Below, piece by piece: positions 16,118 through 25,877 of a DNA stretch of 64,000 nt. Position numbers and translations under genes: made by a program. The stretch's first letter is position 1, and the number at the start of each line of letters is the position of its first letter. The stretch covers positions 1 to 64,000 of the forward strand of contig JADKDM010000026.1 in NCBI GenBank assembly GCA_016714565.1. Reading direction: 5' to 3'. Origin of the DNA: Candidatus Villigracilis propinquus (GTDB taxonomy: Bacteria; Chloroflexota; Anaerolineae; Anaerolineales; Villigracilaceae). The notes under the pieces were generated by a model. That model searched no databases. It was given only the letters and a program-made list of their open reading frames with translations, and had not been told where the DNA came from.

Positions 16118-16873
16118 ATGGGCACATGGATCTGTCATCTTCGCGTCGCTGAAAAACTGCTCCCACATTTTCCCGAATTAGATAAAACCCTGTTCACATT
16201 TGGGAACCTCGCGCCTGACTCGGGCATTCCCAACGAAACATGGACAGAGTTCGACCCGCCCAAGGAAGTGACCCACTTCCTGCATAGAGGCGAAGGCGAG
16301 GCAATGATCCGCGACCTTGATTATTACCGTGAGTATCTTGCAGAGTTAAATCCGCAGGATGATATTCAAAAATACAGCTTTAGGTTGGGATATTTCACAC
16401 ATCTTTTCTGCGACATCATGTGGTCAAAATATATTCTCCACACAACCGTTAACACTTTCCGAGAATTGATTGATGAAGACAAGGATAAAGCTTGGAAGCT
16501 GATCAAAAAAGACTGGTACGGACTTGACCAAGTTTACAATCATACCCACAAAGACGGACTGTTCTGGCGGGTTATTCACCCAGAACCTAATCCGCCCTCG
16601 TACCTGCAATTCATTCATGAAAATGCCCTGCACCAGCAATATGATTACATCCGCAAATTCTACGGCGAATATGACCCGTACTGGTTCGAGGACAGAAAAT
16701 ATCCCTACCTCAACGAAAGCACCATGTCCCGCATTGTGGATGACATCACGCGGGCAACCTTATTCATTTTGAATGAACTGAAACACGCTGACTTTCAAGA
16801 CCTGCAAAGCACAGCTCAAATCCTGCCGCAGGAATACATGCAGCCATACAAAATACCGCTCGGCGATTTATAG
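16118..16873 (+). CDS. Zinc-dependent phospholipase C-like protein
   Basis: 251 residues. The N-terminus (MGTWICHLRVAEKLLPHFPE, then FGNLAPDSGIP) and HFLHRGEG, FRLGYFTHLFCDIMW match the PF00882 zinc-dependent phospholipase C family, in which spaced His and Asp residues bind three zinc ions. The H8, D35, H53, H91 and D95 pattern is visible. There is no signal peptide, so it is probably cytosolic and the true substrate is unknown. It starts five bases after the preceding stop with no strong ribosome site, which suggests translational coupling. Confidence 0.8.
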   Translation: MGTWICHLRVAEKLLPHFPELDKTLFTFGNLAPDSGIPNETWTEFDPPKEVTHFLHRGEGEAMIRDLDYYREYLAELNPQDDIQKYSFRLGYFTHLFCDIMWSKYILHTTVNTFRELIDEDKDKAWKLIKKDWYGLDQVYNHTHKDGLFWRVIHPEPNPPSYLQFIHENALHQQYDYIRKFYGEYDPYWFEDRKYPYLNESTMSRIVDDITRATLFILNELKHADFQDLQSTAQILPQEYMQPYKIPLGDL

Positions 16874-16898
16874 CTATAACCCTTTTCTTGAATCACAA

Positions 16899-16975
16899 GT
16901 GCGTCGCACCAGACGGGTCAGATCAAAAAATCTAATCGATGTAGATATTCCTGTTCGGTTAGGTGCGACGCACTC
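16899..16975. repeat. GTGCGTCGCACC inverted-repeat element, copy 2
   Basis: AGTGCGTCGCACCAGAC at the left and TTAGGTGCGACGCACTC at the right enclose about 45 bases that differ from copy 1 at 5401-5488. It lies between two plus-strand genes. Confidence 0.85.
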
Positions 16976-17035
16976 TACTTGCAACCCTTTTCGTTTTGCT
17001 GCGTAAGACAAATAGACAAAACGAAAGGAGCAAAA

Positions 17036-17227
17036 ATGAGCGACGTAAAAACTCTCACCCGAAGCAAGTCCAACCGCATGGTCGCGGGCGTATGTGCAGG
17101 CCTTGGAGATTATCTCAACATCGACCCCACCGTCATCCGCCTGTTATTCGTGCTTGGTTTCTTCACCTTCAACGGTGCCATGCTGTTGGTATATCTCATC
17201 ATGGCCATCGTAACCCCTGAGCAGTAA
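17036..17227 (+). CDS. PspC-domain protein
   Basis: 63 residues from the ATG after GAAAGGAGCAAAA. The N-terminal LTRSKSNRMVAGVCAGLGDY and the helix DPTVIRLLFVLGFFTFNGAM followed by LLVYLIMAIVTPE are a complete PspC domain with one or two membrane helices. PspC proteins sense or transmit envelope stress. No PspA/B partner is next to it. A bidirectional palindrome follows at once. Confidence 0.93.
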   Translation: MSDVKTLTRSKSNRMVAGVCAGLGDYLNIDPTVIRLLFVLGFFTFNGAMLLVYLIMAIVTPEQ

Positions 17228-17230
17228 ATA

Positions 17231-17262
17231 AAGTGACAGTCACCTTTAAGGTGACTGTCACT
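17231..17262. repeat. AAGTGACAGTCACCTT palindrome, copy 3 (bidirectional terminator position)
   Basis: A perfect palindrome three bases after the PspC stop and five bases before the end of the convergent ABC gene, with T runs on both sides. The position suggests use as a shared terminator. Confidence 0.9.
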
Positions 17263-17267
17263 TTTAA

Positions 17268-18165
17268 TCATCGTGCCAACGCGAGGAAGACATCCTCCAG
17301 AGTTGGCTCTCCCCTCTCGATTTTTTCAACCTGAATATTATTCTTCTTTAAGAGGCTTTGCAACGCCTCTTTCTTTAACTGTTGGCTGATGACTCGTAAA
17401 TGATCACCCGCCAACCCGACACGTTCGACTCCGTCCATTGCGTTCAGCAATTCCAATCCCTGCTCGAGCGGATGAGCGTACACTTCCCACACATCACCTG
17501 TGATGATGGAGCGTTTTAGATTGGTGGGTGTATCCATCGCGAGAAGTTTGCCATCTCGCATTACGCCGACTCGTTCGCAATATTCTGCTTCGTCCATGTA
17601 ATGGGTGGTGACGAGGATGGTCACGCCGCTTTCGGCAAGTTGATAGATCAAGTCCCAGAATGCGCGGCGAGCGGTTGGGTCAACGCCTGAGGTGGGTTCA
17701 TCGAGAAACAATAATTTCGGCTCGTGGACTAATGCAATGCCAAGCGAGAGTCTCTGCCGCCAGCCGGTGGACATATCCCTTGTCAGCGTATGTTCATGCC
17801 CTTTGAGGCCGACCAGCTCAAGGGTATGTAAGATGCGAGCTTTGTCGGTGATGCCGTACACGCCGCCGTAAAATGTCAAATTTTCGAGGGTGGTCAAATC
17901 ATCATAGATGGCAAATTTTTGCGACATGTATCCAACACGCGCGCGGACTTCTTCGCTTTGGCGATAGACATCGTAGCCGAGGACAGTCGCTTCGCCTTCG
18001 CTGGGCGTGAGCAGGCCGAGCAGCATGCGGATGGTGGTGGTTTTGCCCGAGCCGTTGGGGCCGAGATAACCAACCACTTCGCCCGCGTTCACTTCAAAGT
18101 TGATGTGATCCACGGCGACGAAATCGCCGAAGCGGCGCGTGAGATTTTGAACAGAGATAACAGGT

Positions 18166-18173
<8 letters not shown>
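17268..18173 (-). CDS. ABC transporter ATP-binding protein (second ATPase of the export operon)
   Basis: 301 residues starting at ATG after AGAGGAACGCA; the ATG overlaps the likely stop of the upstream ATPase. Walker A is GPNGSGKTTT, Q-loop YMSQKFAIYD, signature DMSTGWRQRLSLG (a variant of LSGGQ), Walker B LLFLDEPTSGVD, H-loop TTHYMDEAEYC. The C-terminal 80 residues are the DrrA/YhiH-type regulatory extension. It is expected to pair with the other ATPase to drive an ABC-2 permease for drug or lipid export. The signature loop is degenerate (STGW in place of SGG), as is common in the second half of YhiH/RbbA-type pairs. Confidence 0.92.
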
Positions 18174-19285
<1,112 letters not shown>

Positions 19286-19312
19286 AAATTTCTCTTTTCG
19301 TCAAAAGCTATT

Positions 19313-19340
19313 AGTCAAAGGTCGAAGGTCAAAAGTCAGA
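19313..19340. repeat. Heptad-word array (AGTCAAA GGTCGAA GGTCAAA AGTCAGA), left arm
   Basis: Four 7-nt words of the type (A/G)GTC(A/G)A(A/G). The inverted counterpart is at 19772-19796; together they bracket the four-helix-bundle pseudogene. Confidence 0.8.
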
Positions 19341-19361
19341 TGAAGAAGCTAGGCTTCCTGG

Positions 19362-19759
19362 TCAGCCATCATCCTCATGATCACGACGCTGACGCGGGTT
19401 TGTTTCCAGATATTTTATAAAATTGGCGATTTGCCGCGAGCAGGTTTGAGATATCGTGAACGTCTCTTTGAACTGTTCTTCCGCGAATTCAACTTTGGAT
19501 CAGAGCGATATAAAGCACCCCCTAACTTCACCAGCAGAGGCACCGCCATTCAAACAAAGTTGATCACATTGCACATCGGTCACCGGCTTTCAAAACCTTC
19601 GGCCTGTGGTTCTCAAGGGAGAAACACTGCCGGCGAATTGACGGGCAAGCCAAAGTCACGGCTAAACCCCTGCTGGTTGGTATGATCATAGACGGCATTC
19701 GTTAATTGTCGAGCAGTCTTCCACGCTTCGATATCTTCAAACCGAGTAATCCCAGCCAT
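19362..19759 (-). pseudogene. Decayed four-helix bundle protein (23S rRNA intervening-sequence family)
   Basis: It starts ATG after GGAGAAGCT: MAGITRFEDIEAWKTARQLT, then NAVYDHTNQQGFSRDFGL. This is the characteristic start of the S23/IVP four-helix bundle family. The frame then breaks: QAEGFES appears in another frame, and the end reads EEQFKETFTISQTCSRQIAN then FIKYLETNPRQRRDHEDDG and stop. At least two frameshifts and several stops make it non-functional. It sits between the ATPase gene and the HlyD gene of the export operon and is bracketed by inverted heptad words, which suggests that the whole block was inserted into the operon. Confidence 0.8.
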
Positions 19760-19771
19760 AGCTTCTCCTTA

Positions 19772-19796
19772 GACCTTTGACTTTCGACCTTTGACT
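19772..19796. repeat. Heptad-word array, right arm (inverted)
   Basis: GACCTTTGACTTTCGACC and TTTGACT; its reverse complement gives the words AGTCAAA GGTCGAA AGTCAAA GGTC, matching the left arm at 19313-19340. Confidence 0.8.
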
Positions 19797-19797
19797 C

Positions 19798-21102
19798 TTA
19801 CTTGAACACCACATCTGCGGGCATGCCGGGTTTCAACTTTGCTTCGGGGTCTTGGACGCTGAGTTTGATGGCAAACATGGTGGCGCTGCGGCCTTCCACG
19901 GTTTGGACGTTACGCGGAGTGAACTCGGCTTTTTGCGCGATCTGAATGACGGTGGCGGAGAATGTTACGCCGGGGAAAGAGTCCACGGTCACATCGACAG
20001 CTTGACCGAGGGAGACTTCGCCGTAGCGATTCTCAGGGACATAAACAGTGATGGTCAAATTGGTGACATCGCCAACAGTGAGGGCGGCAGCACCGGGTTG
20101 GACAAATTCACCGGGTTCCACATTGCGGGTGAGGATGACTCCGTCCATTGGGGCGTTGACCGTGAGTTTGGCGATCTGCGCATCGAGCAAGCTGAGGCTT
20201 GCTTCTGCCTGAGCGAGAGCGGACTTCGCCTGTTCCAATGCGTTTGCGGAAGCGATCACGGTTGGAGATGCGGCACCAGTCTGCAAAGAGAGAAGACGGG
20301 CATAGGCGGCATCGTAACGCTGCTGGGTCACGAGAACCTGTCCACGGGCGTATTCGACGTCTGTGACGGCTTCGGAATCCAGCAAGTCGTTGTATGCGGT
20401 TTCAGCATCATCGAGTTCGATGAGGGCATCGTCGTAATAATCCTGCGCGGCGTCGAGAAGTCCGCTGTTATCGGAAGCGCTGCTGGCCTGGTCTTTGACC
20501 TGTTCTGCAATGACAAATGCGGCGCGGGCTTCGGCAAGTCTCTTTTCGGCGTTGATGTAATCGGTCACATCCAAACCGACGATGACTTTATCGAGCTTGG
20601 TCACGGCTTCGTCAATGGCGGCTTGCGCGGCGTCCAATTCAACCTGGGCGGCAGCGATTTGCTCATCCTGCTCAATGTACCAGTTGGGTTGGTCAAATTC
20701 ACTGGGGGCGGTAGTCTCCCAATCTTTGGAGCGTTGCGCGGCTTGGGCAGCGAGAGCGGCTTCCAGCGTTTGATCATATTTGGTTTGGGCAGTGGCTAGG
20801 GCGGCGTTGGCAGAGTCTACTGCAGCGGAGGAAACTGCCCGTTGGGCAGCAAGCAGGCTCGGGTCAAGATTAAGAAGCGGCTGTCCCTTCGTCACCGATT
20901 GACCTTCATCGGCGAAGACGTCTGTCACTTTGCCCGCCATCTCAGGCGCAACATTCACAATGGTGGCTTCGATGGAACCGGAGGCGGTAAGTGCGCCAGT
21001 GGTTTCATCTTTGAGGGATTGAAATCCGAAGTAGGCAAGGGCGCCAATGATAATGACGGCAACTAAAATGCGGACGGGAAGAGGGGGAAGTTTATTTTGC
21101 AT
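19798..21102 (-). CDS. HlyD-family membrane fusion protein
   Basis: 434 residues from the ATG after AAGGAGTCTTCC. A single membrane helix (about 8-28, PVRILVAVIIIGALAYFGF) is followed by the split biotinyl-lipoyl-like domain (GSIEATIVNVAPEMAGKVTD), a long Ala/Glu-rich coiled coil (about 85-290), the second lipoyl half (NAPMDGVILTRNVEPGEFVQ) and a beta-barrel (LTITVYVPENRYGEVSLG...). It links an inner-membrane pump to the cell exterior. In a Chloroflexota cell without a classical outer membrane the adaptor may work in the envelope without a TolC partner; that is inference. It is co-oriented with the permease and ATPases. Confidence 0.93.
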   Translation of the reverse strand: MQNKLPPLPVRILVAVIIIGALAYFGFQSLKDETTGALTASGSIEATIVNVAPEMAGKVTDVFADEGQSVTKGQPLLNLDPSLLAAQRAVSSAAVDSANAALATAQTKYDQTLEAALAAQAAQRSKDWETTAPSEFDQPNWYIEQDEQIAAAQVELDAAQAAIDEAVTKLDKVIVGLDVTDYINAEKRLAEARAAFVIAEQVKDQASSASDNSGLLDAAQDYYDDALIELDDAETAYNDLLDSEAVTDVEYARGQVLVTQQRYDAAYARLLSLQTGAASPTVIASANALEQAKSALAQAEASLSLLDAQIAKLTVNAPMDGVILTRNVEPGEFVQPGAAALTVGDVTNLTITVYVPENRYGEVSLGQAVDVTVDSFPGVTFSATVIQIAQKAEFTPRNVQTVEGRSATMFAIKLSVQDPEAKLKPGMPADVVFK

Positions 21103-21151
21103 GGAAGACTCCTTTTGTATATGTCCTTCGATTGCACTCAGGACGAAAAAT

Positions 21152-22282
21152 TTAATCTAATCGTTTTCTAAATCTCATTGCGGCGGCGCCCATAATGACT
21201 ACGCCGAAGATCGTGAGGGAAATGATCTCGCTTTGGATGGCAGCAAAGCCAACTCCTTTGATCATGAGAGCGCGGATGACAACAAGGTAATACCGCAGCG
21301 GAATTGCATAGGAAACAAGCTGTAGGAATTTTGGCATGGCCTGAATCGGGAAGAAGAAGCCAGAGAGGAAGATCATCGGCAGGTTGAACATCATCACAGT
21401 GAGCATGGCTTCCTGCTGCGTGTTGGCAACCGTAGAAGCGAACAACCCAATGCCGAGACTGGACATTAGAAACAGACCAGATGCCAGTGTGATAAGCAAA
21501 AGACTGCCGCGCACCGGGACTGCAAACGCGAGATGCCCGATGATGAGAATCTCAAAGGTTTCGATGAAGGCCAGAATGACGTAAGGCAACAGCTTCCCCA
21601 CGATCAGTTCCCATGAGCGGATCGGAGTAACGATGAGCTGCTCGATGGTGCCGCGTTCACGTTCACGCACAATGGTGGTGGCGGTGAGAATGGTGGTGAT
21701 GAAGGAGAGGATCATGCCGATCACGCCGGGGATCATGAAATACGCGGAGCGGAAATCGGGGTTGTACCAAACCTGTGTGCGGACTTCGAGCGGCGGGGCA
21801 GGCAATGCAGAAGAACTCCGCAGGGTCATTTGCTGTTCCAACACTTTGGTCGCGTAGGATTGGCCGATGAGCCGCGCCGTGGAAAGTGCGGTTGCGCCCA
21901 CGCTGCCATCGGAACCGTCCAGCACGAAAAGGACTTGCGCCTTGCCGTCCAATAACTGGCTGTCGTAATCTGGCGGAATAACCAGCGCCGCACGGATCTT
22001 GCCCGACTCGATCAACTTCTGATATTCCTCAGTAGAGTTGACATAGTAATCAATGCGGAAATAATCCGCCGCGCGAAAGGCATCCAACAGTTCGCGGGAT
22101 TGCGATGACTGGTTTTGATCCAGAACCGCCATGGGAATATTCCGAACATCCGTGGTGGCCGCATACCCAAGCAGGAACAATTGAATGATGGGCATGACGA
22201 TGATCAACGCCAGCGTGCGCGGGTCACGCAAGATCTGAACAAACTCTTTTCGTACAATGGAAAAAATTCGGGTATTGAGCAT
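21152..22282 (-). CDS. ABC-2 type transporter permease (YhhJ-like)
   Basis: 376 residues. One N-terminal membrane helix (RTLALIIVMPIIQLFLLGYA), an extracytoplasmic domain of about 140 residues (TTDVRNIPMAVLDQNQSSQS...), and five C-terminal helices (SAYFMIPGVIGMILSFITT, LLPYVILAFIETFEILIIGH, LLLITLASGLFLMSSLGIGL and following). The motif RERERGTIEQLIVTPIRSWE is typical of ABC2_membrane_3. Only one permease gene is present, whereas related operons often carry two, so it may work as a homodimer with the two ATPases. The substrate is not predictable beyond drug- or lipid-like. Confidence 0.92.
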   Translation of the reverse strand: MLNTRIFSIVRKEFVQILRDPRTLALIIVMPIIQLFLLGYAATTDVRNIPMAVLDQNQSSQSRELLDAFRAADYFRIDYYVNSTEEYQKLIESGKIRAALVIPPDYDSQLLDGKAQVLFVLDGSDGSVGATALSTARLIGQSYATKVLEQQMTLRSSSALPAPPLEVRTQVWYNPDFRSAYFMIPGVIGMILSFITTILTATTIVRERERGTIEQLIVTPIRSWELIVGKLLPYVILAFIETFEILIIGHLAFAVPVRGSLLLITLASGLFLMSSLGIGLFASTVANTQQEAMLTVMMFNLPMIFLSGFFFPIQAMPKFLQLVSYAIPLRYYLVVIRALMIKGVGFAAIQSEIISLTIFGVVIMGAAAMRFRKRLD

Positions 22283-22315
22283 AAGCTTTCCTTTTTATAA
22301 AACTGACAGGTCTTT

Positions 22316-22924
22316 CTAGATTTCTGTTTTCATAATGCCGTGCATGTAAATATCCACATAGGCATCGAGTGCGTTTTTCGGCATGAATTTTGTTAGGATG
22401 GAGTTTGCCATGATCATGTCTGTAATGATGTACGAAAGGATCATTCCGATAAATGAGCGCAACAAAATTGCAGGCTGGGTCACGCGCAGATTTTTTCTCG
22501 TTTTTACAAGTTTTTCAAAAATAGGCAAAATCTTCGGCACAATCTCTTTGAGCAATGCGGCGCCATGTGCTCCGTTGAATTCCACGATCTCGATCAACAT
22601 CAATTTGACATAATACGGCTGCGAGGTCAGTTCCTTAATGACAATATGCGCTGCATTGTTCAGGAACTCCTCCATCGTATCTCCCTGCGCCTCAGAGAGA
22701 ATAGGCAGAATTTTTTTGTAAGGGTGTTTGTCCACAACGATGGCTTCAAATATCTCTTCCTTGCTTTTGAAGTGGTTGTAAATTCCGCCCAGCGCAAGCC
22801 CCGAATGCTCCGCGATCTGGCGCATGGAGGTGGCGTGATAGCCATTTTCCATAAAAAGCTCAACGGCAGAATCTTCAATTTGCAGGCGGGTGCGCTCGCC
22901 TTTGGTCTGTGTCTCTTCAGTCAT
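22316..22924 (-). CDS. TetR-family regulator of the export operon
   Basis: 202 residues starting at ATG after TTGGAGAATAC. An upstream in-frame ATG is rejected because the operator palindrome lies between the two. The helix-turn-helix is RLQIEDSAVELFMENGYHAT, SMRQIAEHSGLALGGIYNHF, KSKEEIFEAI. The C-terminal two thirds is the variable ligand-binding domain with hydrophobic helices (ILLRSFIGMILSYIITDMIM). It probably represses its own operon together with the downstream permease, HlyD and ATPase genes and is released by an exported compound. Confidence 0.93.
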   Translation of the reverse strand: MTEETQTKGERTRLQIEDSAVELFMENGYHATSMRQIAEHSGLALGGIYNHFKSKEEIFEAIVVDKHPYKKILPILSEAQGDTMEEFLNNAAHIVIKELTSQPYYVKLMLIEIVEFNGAHGAALLKEIVPKILPIFEKLVKTRKNLRVTQPAILLRSFIGMILSYIITDMIMANSILTKFMPKNALDAYVDIYMHGIMKTEI

Positions 22925-22941
22925 GTATTCTCCAAGAAATG

Positions 22942-22955
22942 AACGAACGTTCGTT
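22942..22955. promoter_or_regulatory. TetR operator palindrome AACGAACGTTCGTT
   Basis: A perfect 14-bp palindrome 17 bases upstream of the TetR start codon. ACGAACGTTCGT-type sites are known targets of several TetR regulators. The position at the promoter of the export operon supports autorepression. Confidence 0.8.
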
Positions 22956-23006
22956 TTTATTTTATTCAAAACAGGAAATCTGTCAAGGAAAAATCCGTTC
23001 CAATTG

Positions 23007-23075
23007 CCACAGAGGCCACAGAGTCCACTGAGATTTAAAAGAAATTCCCTCTGTGCCCGCTGTGTGCTCTGTGGC
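23007..23075. repeat. Nine-nt word inverted array (CCACAGAGG ...)
   Basis: Words CCACAGAGG CCACAGAGT CCACTGAGA are followed after a spacer by the inverted set CTCTGTGCC CGCTGTGTG CTCTGTGGC. It lies between the divergent TetR and MFS genes and resembles the heptad arrays in design but with a 9-nt period. Confidence 0.75.
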
Positions 23076-23121
23076 TAAATCTTTTCATATGTTCACAGAA
23101 GTCCTCCCCTCTCTGATGGAT

Positions 23122-23127
23122 TACAAT
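23122..23127 (+). promoter_or_regulatory. TACAAT box 7 nt before MFS ATG; leaderless start
   Basis: A -10-like hexamer ends seven bases before ATG and no ribosome site is present between them. Confidence 0.45.
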
Positions 23128-23134
23128 CCACCCC

Positions 23135-24406
23135 ATGCTCACAAATTTGGAAAAAGAAAACAAACAAAACCTGAAATACAACCTCACCGTTGGCCTCGTA
23201 GATGGTAGCCTCTTTGGTGTTGCGCTCGGCTTCGCATCCTTCGGCACCATCCTCCCGCTCTTCGTCGCATCCATGACCAGTTCCGCCCTGCTGATCGGAC
23301 TCGTCCCTGCCATCCACTCCGTCGGCTGGCAGTTGCCGCAGCTCTTCACTGCAAGCAGCGTCTCACGTCTGCGCCGATACAAACGCACAGTCATCATGAC
23401 CACCATTCACGAACGTCTGCCGTTTTTGGGCTTTGCAATTGTTGCGCTGCTACTCCCCTTCATCGGCTTGCAAGCGGGTCTCGTAGCTACATTCCTCTTA
23501 CTCATCTGGCAGGGACTCGGCGGCGGATTCACCGCCAACGCATGGACATCCATGGTCTCGAAGATCATCCCGCCCGAAACACGCGGCTCATTTTTTGGAA
23601 TGCAATCCGGCCTTGCCAACCTCTTTATCAGCGGATCGGCTATTGCGGCAGGCTATATCCTGGATACATTCGATTCTCCCTGGGACTTTGCAACCTGCTT
23701 CATCCTCGCAAGCATTTTCTTCGCCTTATCATGGGCCTTTCTCGCAATGACTCGTGAACCTGAAGATACCGAAAAAATCATCCCTGAAGAAAAGACCCAC
23801 TTTTGGGACGACGCAAAAAAAATATTAGGCAAAGACAAAAACTTCAACTGGTTTCTGGTCGCGCGTTTCCTTTCCCAATTCGCCACCATGGGATTTTCGT
23901 TCTACATCATCTACGCCTTGCGCCGCTTCGACATGACCCCCATCGTTGCGGGCTATCTCACCGCCACACTCACCATCTCACAGACCATAGCCAACATCGG
24001 CATGGGCTGGATCGGTGACCGCATCGGCCATCGCGCCATGCTCATCCTCGGCGCATTCGCCGCCTTGCTCAGTTCCGTACTGGCATGGAACGCCACTTCC
24101 CTCGCATGGTTCTATCCCATCTTCCTTCTCACGGGTCTCGCCAACGTCTCCATCTGGACGATCGGCATGGTGATGACCGTGGACTTCGGCACCGAAGTTG
24201 AACGCCCCATGTACATCGGTCTCTCGCAAACCCTCACCGCCCCCGCCACCATCATCGCCCCCATCATCGGCGGCTGGATCGTGGACTCGGCAGGCTTCAT
24301 CCCCACATTCACCATATCCACCACACTCTCGGTTGTGATGATCGCGATACTTATATTTTTGGTGAAAGATCCCAGAACACATCTGACCGTAGACCACAGA
24401 CGATAG
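23135..24406 (+). CDS. MFS transporter
   Basis: 423 residues with about 12 membrane helices in two halves joined by a charged loop (TREPEDTEKIIPEEKTHFWD). The helices include FGVALGFASFGTILPLFVAS and LPFLGFAIVALLLPFIGLQ. A loop motif resembling the MFS A-motif appears in the second half (MGWIGDRIGHRAML). The protein belongs to the general MFS_1 superfamily; the substrate is unknown. The last residues (TVDHRR) are read from an intergenic-type heptad-word array, so the natural C-terminus may have been extended by it. It is divergent from the TetR operon. Confidence 0.88.
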   Translation: MLTNLEKENKQNLKYNLTVGLVDGSLFGVALGFASFGTILPLFVASMTSSALLIGLVPAIHSVGWQLPQLFTASSVSRLRRYKRTVIMTTIHERLPFLGFAIVALLLPFIGLQAGLVATFLLLIWQGLGGGFTANAWTSMVSKIIPPETRGSFFGMQSGLANLFISGSAIAAGYILDTFDSPWDFATCFILASIFFALSWAFLAMTREPEDTEKIIPEEKTHFWDDAKKILGKDKNFNWFLVARFLSQFATMGFSFYIIYALRRFDMTPIVAGYLTATLTISQTIANIGMGWIGDRIGHRAMLILGAFAALLSSVLAWNATSLAWFYPIFLLTGLANVSIWTIGMVMTVDFGTEVERPMYIGLSQTLTAPATIIAPIIGGWIVDSAGFIPTFTISTTLSVVMIAILIFLVKDPRTHLTVDHRR

Positions 24407-24437
24407 ACGACGAACCACTTTCTACTTTCCACTTTCC
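24384..24437. repeat. Heptad-word array overlapping the MFS gene end
   Basis: Words gaccgta gaccaca gacgata gacgacg are followed by ttctact ttccact ttcccaa. It overlaps the MFS stop codon and ends just before the ribosome site of the peptidase gene. Confidence 0.75.
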
Positions 24438-24450
24438 CAAGGAGCCTCCC

Positions 24451-25641
24451 ATGTCCCTCATTAAAGAAAAAGTAAACCAAGCCGTTGAAATCCTCAAAGA
24501 ACAGCAGACCGATATGTGGCTGACCTTCGTCCGCGAGACAAGCGGCGTGCGCGACCCCGCGCTCGATTTCCTCATCGGCGACAACGACCTCACCTGGCCT
24601 TCCGCGCTCATCCTCACCCGCAACGGTGACAAAGTCGCCATCGTCGGCAATCTTGAAAAAGAAGCAGTACAGCGAATGGATGTCTTCACCGAAATCATTG
24701 GATATGACACTGCCGTGAGCGGCCTGCTCAAAGAGACGATCACGCGCCTCAACCCCGACCGTATAGCTGTTAACACTTCCAGAAACAATGTCCACGCTGA
24801 CGGTTTGACTCACGCCATGTACGAGTTCCTCAAAGAATATCTGGCTGGCACGCCATACGCAGACCGCCTCGTCAGCGCCGAACCCGTCATCAACTCCCTG
24901 CGCGGACGAAAAACTCCAACCGAACAAGCCCGCGTGCAAAAAGCCATCGAGATCACAAATCAGATCTTCGAGAAAACTTTCGCCTTCATCAAAGTCGGCA
25001 TGACCGAAATTGACATTGCCAACTACATGCACAACCTGATGAAAGAATACGGCGTAGGCTTTGCATGGCCCAAAGAAAATAACCCCGCTGTCAATTCAGG
25101 CCCGAACAAGATCGTCGGCCATAACGGCCCAATGGACATCAAAGTTGAACGCGGACATATCATCCACTTTGACTTTGGCGTGAAATACGAAGGCTATTGC
25201 TCCGACATTCAACGTGTCTGTTACGTCTTGCGCGAAGGCGAAACCGAAGCCCCGCTCGAAGTCCAGCGCGGATTCATCACCATCCGCACCGCCATTGAGA
25301 AATCCCGCGAAGCCATGAAAATTGGCACAGCAGGCAAAGAAGTGGACATCATCTCGCGCGACATCGTCACCGACTCTGGCTACCCCGAATTCAACTACGC
25401 CCTCGGTCACCAGCTTGGACGCGTAGCACACGACGGCGGCGCATTGCTTGGCCCGCTCTGGGAAAAATACGGCGACTCCCCCAACCAGAAACTCGAAGCA
25501 GGCCAGATCTTCACCATCGAGCCAGGTCTTGCCGTCACTGGGTATGGCTACATCGGCCTCGAAGAAGATGTAGTGATGACAAATAAAGGCGCAGAATATT
25601 TAGGCGATCCGCAAAGAGAGATCGTGTTACTGAAAGGATGA
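24451..25641 (+). CDS. M24-family metallopeptidase (Xaa-Pro aminopeptidase-like)
   Basis: 396 residues from the ATG after CAAGGAGCCTCCC. The N-terminal creatinase-like domain spans about 1-155. The pita-bread catalytic domain spans about 160-390. The metal ligands are visible: D in IIHFDFGVKYEGYCSD and the second D of that run, H in GHQLGRVAHDGG, E in IFTIEPGLAV and E in GYIGLEEDVV. The family removes N-terminal residues before proline or acts on small amidino compounds. Cytosolic. It stands between two heptad-word arrays and is not obviously in an operon. Confidence 0.92.
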   Translation: MSLIKEKVNQAVEILKEQQTDMWLTFVRETSGVRDPALDFLIGDNDLTWPSALILTRNGDKVAIVGNLEKEAVQRMDVFTEIIGYDTAVSGLLKETITRLNPDRIAVNTSRNNVHADGLTHAMYEFLKEYLAGTPYADRLVSAEPVINSLRGRKTPTEQARVQKAIEITNQIFEKTFAFIKVGMTEIDIANYMHNLMKEYGVGFAWPKENNPAVNSGPNKIVGHNGPMDIKVERGHIIHFDFGVKYEGYCSDIQRVCYVLREGETEAPLEVQRGFITIRTAIEKSREAMKIGTAGKEVDIISRDIVTDSGYPEFNYALGHQLGRVAHDGGALLGPLWEKYGDSPNQKLEAGQIFTIEPGLAVTGYGYIGLEEDVVMTNKGAEYLGDPQREIVLLKG

Positions 25642-25644
25642 TTT

Positions 25645-25710
25645 GACGGTGGACGGACGATGGACAATGGTAACCGGGCTTTACGGTCTGCGGTCCACCG
25701 TCCACGGTCT
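25645..25710. repeat. Heptad-word array (GACGGTG... / ...GGTCCAC CGTCCAC GGTC)
   Basis: gacggtg, gacggac, gatggac and atgg words are followed by ggtctgc ggtccac cgtccac ggtc, forming an imperfect hairpin after the peptidase stop. Confidence 0.75.
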
Positions 25711-25877
25711 TTTAAGTAGAACCAACTCAAAGGTAGCCAATGCCCATTAATCAGAATCAATTGTCAGCAAATGACGAGGCGCATTGTCCTATTTCGCGTA
25801 TGACCTCCATCACTGGTTATAATCTTCTCAAATGATATACTCCTACTTGTGAAATTTATCACCATAAAGGAATTAAT

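Noticed and set aside
19852..20799. Long reading frame opposite the HlyD gene
   Set aside because: A complementary-strand shadow of a well-conserved gene with no motif of its own.
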